A stretch of DNA of 5,833 nucleotides, from NCBI GenBank assembly GCA_002347185.1, contig DDXK01000036.1:1-5833 (forward strand), given 5' to 3'. Position 1 is the stretch's first letter; the number at the start of each line of letters is the position of its first letter. Positions 1 to 4,332 of the stretch are shown here, piece by piece. Source of the DNA: Desulfobulbaceae bacterium UBA2262. Its GTDB lineage: Bacteria; Desulfobacterota; Desulfobulbia; Desulfobulbales; Desulfurivibrionaceae. The position numbers and the translations under genes were made by a program. Below the pieces are notes generated by a model. The model had not been told where the DNA came from and ran no database searches. It worked only from the letters and a program-made list of their open reading frames with translations.

Positions 1-542
1 GTGAAGAGAAGCTCGTGATTGAGATAGATGGCGGCTACCATCGAGATATGGACCGCGTGAAACATGATCAGAAGCGGGATAAATACCTGTCAAGCTCAGG
101 GCTTCAAGTAGTACGCCTTCAAAATGACCAGGTGCTGGAATCTATCGGGGATGCCCTCGCAGAAATAGTAGATGTTCTTCATCCCTCTCCCGCTGGGAGA
201 GGGAACAAGGGTGAGGGTGAACAAAAGGGTGCTCGCTACAGCGACACCGTTTTGTTCATAGATGCGCGCCATGTTTTCAGGCAAGTAGATAGGGCGCACC
301 GGGACTTCGCCCCCATGCAGACCGAGTTCCTGGCCAATATTGCTCGCCTTTACAGAGGTGAGCAACCTTCAGCCCCGGCCTTCGGCCACCCTCTCCCAAT
401 GGGAGAGGGGAAACAGCCCCCGCCCTGGCATCCACTCCCTCCCCCTCTGGGAGAGGGCCGGGGTGACGGGAAAACCGCTCCAACAGAAACTCCACCAGCC
501 GCTCGGCGGTGGCGTCGCTCATGGCCTCGCCGCCCTCCTTGA
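1..542 (+). CDS. DUF559 endonuclease-domain protein, C-terminal part, reading on into repeat and hsdM sequence
   Basis: The frame is open from the window's left edge (codons from base 3), so the N-terminus is missing. The first ~58 residues match the end of DUF559, a PD-(D/E)XK/Vsr-like nuclease fold: the strand LVIEIDGGYH with its acidic residues (bases ~12-41), a D..RD.YL segment, then GLQVVRLQND and VLESIGDALAEI. After VDVL (base ~178) homology stops and the frame passes through a palindromic repeat (PSPAGRGNKGEG), an HsdM fragment and two more palindromes. It ends at TGA 540-542, where it lies antisense to the radical SAM gene. The true protein probably ends, or once ended, near base 180; everything after is read-through of mosaic DNA. 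Substrate and activity cannot be judged from a C-terminal piece. The domain call is good; the meaning of the long in-frame tail is uncertain. Confidence 0.7.
   Translation, partial: EEKLVIEIDGGYHRDMDRVKHDQKRDKYLSSSGLQVVRLQNDQVLESIGDALAEIVDVLHPSPAGRGNKGEGEQKGARYSDTVLFIDARHVFRQVDRAHRDFAPMQTEFLANIARLYRGEQPSAPAFGHPLPMGEGKQPPPWHPLPPPLGEGRGDGKTAPTETPPAARRWRRSWPRRPP
181..220 (+). repeat. GC-rich palindromic repeat, copy 1 (REP-like)
   Basis: A perfect hairpin with 10-base arms TCCCTCTCCC (182-191) and GGGAGAGGGA (195-204), loop GCT, followed by a G-rich tail AGGGTGAGGGTGA. It sits exactly between the end of DUF559 homology and the start of HsdM homology, and two of its three plus-strand frames have no stop. 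Confidence 0.85.
225..365 (+). pseudogene. hsdM: Fragment of type I restriction-modification methyltransferase subunit HsdM
   Basis: About 45 residues, including DTVLFIDARHVFRQ, VDRAHRDF and EFLANIARLYRGE, match the C-terminal third of type I R-M modification subunits (N6-adenine methylase, HsdM). In that family a VLFIDAR-H-hydroxylated/aromatic stretch and a closing LYRGE are well conserved. The catalytic NPPF region and the family's C-terminal end are both absent. The fragment shares the reading frame of the upstream DUF559 piece and is bounded by palindromic repeats on both sides (181-220 and 370-409). It is therefore a remnant, or one exon-like slice, of an hsdM gene interrupted by the DUF559/repeat cassette. 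The catalytic part may lie left of the window. It cannot be functional alone. Confidence 0.7.
370..409 (-). repeat. GC-rich palindromic repeat, copy 2 (inverted orientation)
   Basis: Perfect 9-base arms CCCTCTCCC (389-397) and GGGAGAGGG (401-409) around loop AAT. The tail lies on the left and, read on the minus strand, is GGTGGCCGAAGGCCGGGGCTGA, so this copy is inverted relative to copies 1 and 3. A second small stem, GGCC-TTC-GGCC (377-387), lies in the tail. It begins a few bases after HsdM homology stops. Confidence 0.85.
432..470 (+). repeat. GC-rich palindromic repeat, copy 3
   Basis: Arms CCCTCCCCC (437-445) and GGGAGAGGG (449-457) pair at 8 of 9 positions around loop TCT, followed by the tail CCGGGGTGACGGG. 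It has the same orientation as copy 1 and forms a tail-out inverted pair with copy 2, about 27 bases apart. Its right edge coincides with the point where the minus-strand radical SAM gene loses homology. Confidence 0.8.
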
Positions 543-864
543 GGCTCCCCTCGTAGCAATAGGGGCAGGCGAAGTTGCAGGCCATCCCCAAGATCACCGC
601 CACGCGCAGGTTGGGGTTGGCGCGGTTCACCGCGCCCAGGTAGTCATGCACCTCAGCCTGTTCGACTGCCAGATCGTCCACCACCATGGAGAGGCTTTTC
701 AGTGTGGCGCGCAACACCGGCTCCGCGTCCCCTGCCTCCACCGCCTCAAGGCTCGGGGCCGGAAGCAGGGCCAGACCGCCGGTGCGGGTGGAGAAGAGGA
801 GACGGAGCCCCGGCTGGTCCGGATGGGGCAGGACGATGAGGTAGCGGGAAAGGGGCATGGGATG

Positions 865-883
865 TGGGCTGGCCAGGGGGCCG
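865..883 (-). repeat. Imperfect direct repeat, copy ahead of the maturase start
   Basis: TGGGCTGGCCAGGGGGCCG on the plus strand matches 1043-1060 except for one substitution and one extra G. On the minus strand it lies 6 bases before the maturase ATG and forms part of the hairpin. Confidence 0.6.
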
Positions 884-896
884 CGAGGCCCCCTGG
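873..896 (-). promoter_or_regulatory. Perfect GC-rich hairpin between precursor and maturase genes
   Basis: Ten-base arms CCAGGGGGCC (873-882) and GGCCCCCTGG (887-896) pair perfectly around a four-base loop (GCGA on the plus strand, TCGC in the minus-strand transcript). It fills the 50-base gap between the peptide's stop codon and the maturase start. There is no T-run after it, so it is not a classical intrinsic terminator. It may stabilise the precursor mRNA's 3' end or lower read-through into the maturase gene. Confidence 0.6.
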
Positions 897-908
897 GGCA
901 AGCATGGG

Positions 909-1025
909 TTAGCGAGTGGGAGAGGCTGCGCCGGATGCCGCGCTCGGCCTGCCAATGCAACATGCTCCTGTATCAGCCACTGCCACTGCGTCCTTGCCGG
1001 GGTTCAGAACGAGAACCTTTTCCAT
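909..1025 (-). CDS. 38-residue candidate RiPP precursor peptide with Cys-Cys motif
   Basis: A short gene not expected from length-filtered ORF calling: ATG at 1025-1023, TAA at 911-909, preceded by a perfect AGGAGG with a 6-base spacer. The peptide begins MEKVLVLNPGK, continues with an alternating Ala/Val stretch, and then has a probable core DTGACCIGRPS with Cys22-Cys23, ending in a small-residue Ser/Ala/Gly/Pro tail. Charged and hydrophobic residues at the front with a Cys/Gly/Ser-rich end suit a leader-core layout. The next gene is a radical SAM enzyme of the peptide-maturing class, in the same direction, so the peptide is its likely substrate, giving a modified (for example thioether-linked) product. 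The modification is inference. It starts 64 bases after the TonB receptor's stop, with no obvious terminator between, so the three genes may be co-transcribed. Not matched to a named family with certainty. Confidence 0.7.
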   Translation of the reverse strand: MEKVLVLNPGKDAVAVADTGACCIGRPSAASGAASPTR

Positions 1026-1031
1026 GCAATA

Positions 1032-1037
1032 CCTCCT
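1032..1037 (-). promoter_or_regulatory. Ribosome binding site of the precursor peptide
   Basis: AGGAGG on the minus strand, 6 bases (TATTGC) before ATG 1025. This is the strongest Shine-Dalgarno in the left half and is the main evidence that the 38-codon frame is translated. Confidence 0.8.
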
Positions 1038-1042
1038 GTGGT

Positions 1043-1060
1043 TGGGTTGGCCAGGGGCCG
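1043..1060 (-). repeat. Imperfect direct repeat, copy ahead of the precursor
   Basis: TGGGTTGGCCAGGGGCCG on the plus strand is the partner of 865-883 (one substitution, one indel). On the minus strand it lies between the TonB receptor stop and the precursor's ribosome binding site. A short GGCC-AGG-GGCC stem is possible inside it. Confidence 0.6.
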
Positions 1061-1089
1061 AATGACCCATGGCGGTTGAATGGCAGAAC

Positions 1090-3033
1090 TTAGAAGCTCA
1101 CCCGCATGCCGGCCAGCAGCCAGCGGCCTGGCATGGGGTAGAACTTGTCGGTCGTGGCATTACCGTCAAAAATGTTGTTGACCTTGGCGTAGAGATCGCA
1201 GGAGAGCCAGTCGCTGCTGTACACGTTGCGCCCCAGACTCATATTCCAAATCAACCCATCAGACTGCTGGTTATCAAGATGACCCCTATCCCACCATGCG
1301 TACTGTCCGGCCACTTCCCCCTTCCAGCCTGCCTGGTCGCGGTAGCGGAGGATCAGGTTGGTAAAGGTGGCCGGGGTTGTTTCGGCGCCTTCTTCCGCCG
1401 GGGTGACCCGGACATAGGTGGCGTTGGCCACCAAGCGCAGGTTGTGCCAGGGGGCGGTCTCGGCTTCGGCTTCAAAGCCCCTGCGCTCGGCCGAACCGCC
1501 GTTCTTATAATTCCAGGCATCGCTATCCAACACCCACGCATCGGTGACGTGATGGACAAAACCGGTGAGCTTGAGGCTCAGGAAGGAGAGGGAACGGTTC
1601 TCCACCCCGGCCTGGAAGGAGGTGACCTTCTCCGGCTTGAGGCCGGAGTTGGGGTTGTCCCAGACCCCGCCGCCGGTGATGTAGGAGAGGATCGGGTACT
1701 GGAAGCCCCTGGCCGCGGTGGCCCGCAGCAGGGTGTCTGGCCGAAGCTGGTAGGTGGCCCCGAGGGAGGGACTCAACATGGAGCCGCTGATGCTGTGGTG
1801 ATCGTAACGAAGTCCTGGGGTGAGGGTGAGAGCGCCAAAGCGCAGGGTGTCGTTGACAAAGAGGCCATAGACCTCCTCGTAGCCAGGCCTGGACTCATCA
1901 ACAGCAGGCGCCCACCAGTTGACCTGGGCCCAGGGACCGTAATCGGTGGTGGTGCCCATCTCGCTACGGTTGATCTCGGCACCCAGCGAGACCTGCTGCC
2001 AGTCGCTCTTCCAGGTGAGCAGCGCATTGGTTCCCTGACTCTTCTCCCGCCAGTTGGCGAACCAGAAGAGGGTGCCGGGATCGCCCTCCGGACTGGAGGG
2101 CAGAATATCCCTGTTCCAGTTAAAGGTGCGCTCGTAGTGGCGGGCGCCCAGGTTGAGGTGCAGGGAATCGGAGAACGGGGTATCGTAGTTGGCGGTAACA
2201 AAATGGGTGCGGTCGCGGGTGTCCTCGCTGAAGTAGGGTTGTCCATTTAAGGTAAAGTCGCCGGTGCGGTAGTGGGGGTCGATGGCCGAGCCGGTGAAGG
2301 TGAGCAGCCCCTGGTTGGGCAGGTCAATTGCGATCTTGCCGTAGGCGCGGCCCGAGTCGTAGAAACGGTTGTTCAGCAGGCCGTCGGAGTCCTGCCTGCC
2401 AGCGTAGAGGAAGTAGCCAACCCGCCCGCCCTTGCCGGCAATATCCGCCTCGTAGGCGGAGGAGCGGCCCTCACCGATCTCCGCGCCAACCGAGCCACTG
2501 GGCTTTGTGGCCTTGCCGGTGGCCTTGGTGATGATGTTGATGACCCCGCCCTGGGAGGAGCCCCACACTGAGGAGGCAGGCCCCTTGATGATCTCGATCC
2601 GCTCGATGATGCGGAGCGGGATATGGTTGACCGTGGCTTCGCCGGACATGGCCGAGTTGAGGCGGACCCCGTCGATGAGGGTCAGCACGTGCTCGGTACG
2701 GCTGCCCTGGATGTAGGTATAGGATACCCCGTTGAACTCCGCCCCCTGCCTGGCCACCATGACCCCGGCCACCCGGCTCAGCACCTCGGCCAGGGACTGG
2801 GCGTGCATCTCCTCGATCTCCTGGGCGGTGATGATGGTGACGTTCTCGGCCACCTGGGTGATGGGCTTGGGGGCGCGGGTGGCCACCTGCACCAGCTGGG
2901 AGTCGTCGAAGAACATGGCCATGGGGTCGGCAACGGTGCCTTCCTCTGCGGCCAGGGCGGGCTGGGCCGCCAGGGTGATGAAGAGGGCGCAGGCGAGTGA
3001 GCGCCTGGCGCGAGGCAACGAGGGGCATGACAT
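1090..3033 (-). CDS. TonB-dependent outer membrane receptor
   Basis: Complete 647-residue receptor for energy-coupled uptake across the outer membrane. Start ATG 3033 is chosen over ATG 3066 because GGAGG lies 8 bases before it and it opens directly on a Sec signal peptide: basic RARRS, a hydrophobic ACALFITLAA core, and AQPALA cleavage near residue 28. A TonB-box-like DSQLVQVATR is at 44-53. The plug domain spans ~57-170 (VTIITAQEIEEM, LSRVAGVMV, TLIDGVRLNS, then RIEIIKGPASSVWG and GGVINIITK). The rest alternates aromatic-rich strands as in a 22-strand beta-barrel and ends in the aromatic VSF needed for barrel assembly. Overall resemblance is to BtuB/CirA/vitamin- or siderophore-type receptors; the ligand is unknown. 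It is divergent from the binding-protein/kinase pair and lies 64 bases upstream of the peptide gene, so it may lead a receptor-peptide-maturase transcript. No Fur box or cobalamin riboswitch was seen ahead of it. Confidence 0.93.
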   Translation of the reverse strand: MSCPSLPRARRSLACALFITLAAQPALAAEEGTVADPMAMFFDDSQLVQVATRAPKPITQVAENVTIITAQEIEEMHAQSLAEVLSRVAGVMVARQGAEFNGVSYTYIQGSRTEHVLTLIDGVRLNSAMSGEATVNHIPLRIIERIEIIKGPASSVWGSSQGGVINIITKATGKATKPSGSVGAEIGEGRSSAYEADIAGKGGRVGYFLYAGRQDSDGLLNNRFYDSGRAYGKIAIDLPNQGLLTFTGSAIDPHYRTGDFTLNGQPYFSEDTRDRTHFVTANYDTPFSDSLHLNLGARHYERTFNWNRDILPSSPEGDPGTLFWFANWREKSQGTNALLTWKSDWQQVSLGAEINRSEMGTTTDYGPWAQVNWWAPAVDESRPGYEEVYGLFVNDTLRFGALTLTPGLRYDHHSISGSMLSPSLGATYQLRPDTLLRATAARGFQYPILSYITGGGVWDNPNSGLKPEKVTSFQAGVENRSLSFLSLKLTGFVHHVTDAWVLDSDAWNYKNGGSAERRGFEAEAETAPWHNLRLVANATYVRVTPAEEGAETTPATFTNLILRYRDQAGWKGEVAGQYAWWDRGHLDNQQSDGLIWNMSLGRNVYSSDWLSCDLYAKVNNIFDGNATTDKFYPMPGRWLLAGMRVSF

Positions 3034-3041
3034 GGGGGAGG

Positions 3042-3048
3042 CCTCCTT
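3042..3048 (-). promoter_or_regulatory. Ribosome binding site of the TonB receptor
   Basis: AAGGAGG on the minus strand with an 8-base spacer (counted from GGAGG) to ATG 3033. It decides the start against the upstream ATG at 3066, which would place this site inside the coding sequence. Confidence 0.75.
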
Positions 3049-3104
3049 ACTTATGAGAAAAAACAAGCGCGGTCATCTTGGGACGAGGCTGGTCGCTTCC
3101 CTCT

Positions 3105-3113
3105 CCCCCCCCC
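3105..3113. repeat. C9 homopolymer in the receptor leader
   Basis: Nine consecutive C (G on the receptor's strand), 72 bases before the receptor ATG and flanked by complementary CCTCT (3100-3104) and AGAGG (3114-3118). The left side TCCCTCTCCC is identical to one arm of repeat copy 1, but the other arm is not preserved. Confidence 0.6.
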
Positions 3114-3195
3114 AGAGGAAAACGGGCCCGTCCTGCTTCCGAAAAGTGAACCATAATTCATCTTTTTGCCCTGATATTGCAAACAAAAAAATGCC

Positions 3196-3208
3196 TTTTC
3201 GTCGAAAA
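3196..3208. promoter_or_regulatory. Small palindrome TTTTCG-T-CGAAAA, possible operator
   Basis: Perfect 6-base arms around a central T, located about 15 bases upstream of the candidate -35 of the receptor and ~110 bases before the binding-protein start. Position and symmetry fit an operator; no regulator is identified and an A/T-rich palindrome this short could be chance. Confidence 0.3.
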
Positions 3209-3321
3209 AAGCAAAGACCTTCCCGCCCGCTGGCCCCGGAAATCCAGGCATCCGGATTCTCTCTGCTCAGGGAAGCTCCGTATTTTTTAAAGAGTGCTTG
3301 CCCAGCAGGAGCAAATTGCCT

Positions 3322-4332
3322 ATGCTGCGGATTCAGGATCACTCTTTCCACCCTCCAGCGGACACCCCCTTGATGCGTGTGCGGCTTCTCATACTGCTTG
3401 CCTGCCTTGTCGCCAGCCTGGCCCCCTCCCGGGCCGGGGCCGCCGATCTCGTGCTGGTGCAGAGCTCGGCCCTGGCCCCGTACGAGGAGGCGCGGGCCGC
3501 CATCGAGGCCCACTGGGCTCAGCCCCGTGCCCTCGGGGGCGTGAAGAGCATCGCCCCCATCAGTCTCGCCGTCTTTCTCCTCACCGATTATCCTTCCCTG
3601 CCCCAGCTCGCCCAGAAAATCAGAGAGGAGCGGCCGCGGGCCGTGCTGGCCATCGGCCGGGAGGCCCTGGCCTTCTGCCGGGAGCAGGTGCCGGCGCCGG
3701 TGGTCTATCTGCTGGCCCCGGAGGGGCAGGAGCTGGCCGGCGCCCGGCGGGACATCCTTGGCGTCTCCCTGAAGATCGACCCGGTCCGGCAACTGGCCGC
3801 CCTGGGCAGGGCCCTGCCCGGGGTGCAGACCATCGGCGCCCTTTACAGCCCGCAGCACAGCGGAGCCTGGGTCAAGGAGGCGCTGCTCTCCCCGGTGGCG
3901 GACGTGCAGACCCTGCTCTTCCGGAAGATCGACGCCAGCACTGATTTCGCCAGGGCCCTGGCCGGGTTGGGCGGCTCGATCCAGGCCTACTGGCTCCTGC
4001 CGGACCAGCTCGCCGCCACCCCGGAAACGGTCCGCCATCTGCTCCATTTTTCCTTTGCCCGGCAGATCCCGATCATCGCCTTTTCGGAAAAATACCTCAG
4101 TCAGGGTGCGGCCCTGGCCATCACCTTCGACATCCCCGACCTGGGCCGGCAGGCTGCCGAGCTGGCCGGTCAGATAGCCGGGGGCGCCGATCCCGCAACC
4201 CTGCCCGCCCTCTCTCCGCCCCGCCTGGTCCGGGTGGTGGCCAACCTGAAGATCCTGGCCAGGATGGGGATCACCGTCAACCAGGCGGAAGTGACTGCTC
4301 CATACCTCAACGGGGATACGGATAGACCATGA
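3322..4332 (+). CDS. Periplasmic ABC-type substrate-binding protein (ABC_sub_bind family)
   Basis: A 336-residue exported binding protein of the ABC_sub_bind (Pfam PF04392-like) class. ATG 3322 is chosen because AGGAG lies 10 bases upstream; an alternative ATG at 3373 (319 residues) gives a more standard signal peptide but has no ribosome site. The signal core RLLILLACLVASLA leads to cleavage at SRAGA|AD. The mature part has the two-lobed layout of the family: LVLVQSS at the first strand, PRAVLAIGREALAF and VVYLLAPE in lobe one, then KIDPVRQLAALGRALPGVQTIG, QAYWLLPDQLAATPE, PIIAFSEKYLSQGAALAITFD and DLGRQAAELAGQIAGG, ending with a typical LKILARMGI segment. No permease or ATPase gene follows. 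Instead a sensor kinase overlaps its stop by ATGA, so a role as the kinase's periplasmic ligand receptor is more likely than transport. The ligand is unknown. Confidence 0.85.
   Translation: MLRIQDHSFHPPADTPLMRVRLLILLACLVASLAPSRAGAADLVLVQSSALAPYEEARAAIEAHWAQPRALGGVKSIAPISLAVFLLTDYPSLPQLAQKIREERPRAVLAIGREALAFCREQVPAPVVYLLAPEGQELAGARRDILGVSLKIDPVRQLAALGRALPGVQTIGALYSPQHSGAWVKEALLSPVADVQTLLFRKIDASTDFARALAGLGGSIQAYWLLPDQLAATPETVRHLLHFSFARQIPIIAFSEKYLSQGAALAITFDIPDLGRQAAELAGQIAGGADPATLPALSPPRLVRVVANLKILARMGITVNQAEVTAPYLNGDTDRP

Larger units (their letters stand above)
277..858 (-). pseudogene. Radical SAM peptide maturase, truncated after ~129 residues by palindromic repeats
   Basis: This is the N-terminal part of a radical SAM enzyme of the peptide-modifying (SPASM-type) class. 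The 4Fe-4S/SAM motif is intact: C94-N-F-A-C98-P-Y-C101, followed by YEG. Residues 1-90 (MPLSRYLIVLPHPDQPG, then RLLFSTRTG and a helical stretch) are the leader-recognition-type N-terminus typical of these enzymes and most resemble, from memory, the 'geopeptide' maturases of Geobacter. Around base 470 the family sequence (VEFLLERFS) runs into repeat-encoded HPGPLPEGEG and SPLPLGEGG, then antisense hsdM, to TGA at 277-279. Most of the TIM barrel and any C-terminal cluster domain are missing, so a 193-residue product should be inactive. ATG 858 was chosen because family-like sequence starts there; no good Shine-Dalgarno precedes it. The ATG at 963 overlaps the precursor gene and adds low-complexity sequence. 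It lies 50 bp downstream of the precursor gene. Confidence 0.75.
3049..3306. promoter_or_regulatory. Divergent control region between receptor and binding protein
   Basis: About 260 bases with no credible gene, AT-richer than its flanks in the middle (3140-3215). For the receptor, a weak sigma70-like pair reads on the minus strand as TTGCAA (3177-3182) and AATTAT (3153-3158), 18 bases apart, giving a ~110-base leader. For the plus-strand genes only an AT-rich TATTTTTTAAAG (3281-3292) suggests a -10 region, with no clear -35. No riboswitch or Fur-like site was recognised. Confidence 0.4.

Noticed and set aside
181..470. The repeated palindromes as a CRISPR array.
   Set aside because: There are only three copies, with mixed orientation, unequal spacing and coding fragments between them.
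873..896. The hairpin as an intrinsic terminator.
   Set aside because: No T-run follows the stem on either strand, so only a regulatory or stabilising role is suggested.
859..963. Extension of the radical SAM gene to the ATG at 963.
   Set aside because: It would overlap the precursor gene in another frame, add Pro/Arg-rich sequence translated from the hairpin, and has no suitably spaced Shine-Dalgarno; family-like sequence begins at 858.
972..982. B12-box-like core CAGCCACTGCC, suggesting a cobalamin riboswitch near a BtuB-like receptor.
   Set aside because: It is on the plus strand inside the peptide gene and downstream of the receptor, with no plus-strand gene to control and none of the surrounding riboswitch stems.
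1069..2250. A 393-codon plus-strand open frame.
   Set aside because: It lies wholly antisense to the TonB receptor, whose signal peptide, plug and barrel features are clear; the translation is Gly/Val/Pro-rich without domain character. It is a high-GC shadow.
3174..3200. A sigma54-type promoter (GGC...TTTGC) ahead of the receptor.
   Set aside because: The GG and GC elements are 13 bases apart instead of 10.
3073..4047. A 324-codon minus-strand open frame.
   Set aside because: It is antisense to the substrate-binding protein and runs through the promoter region; low-complexity composition and no ribosome site.
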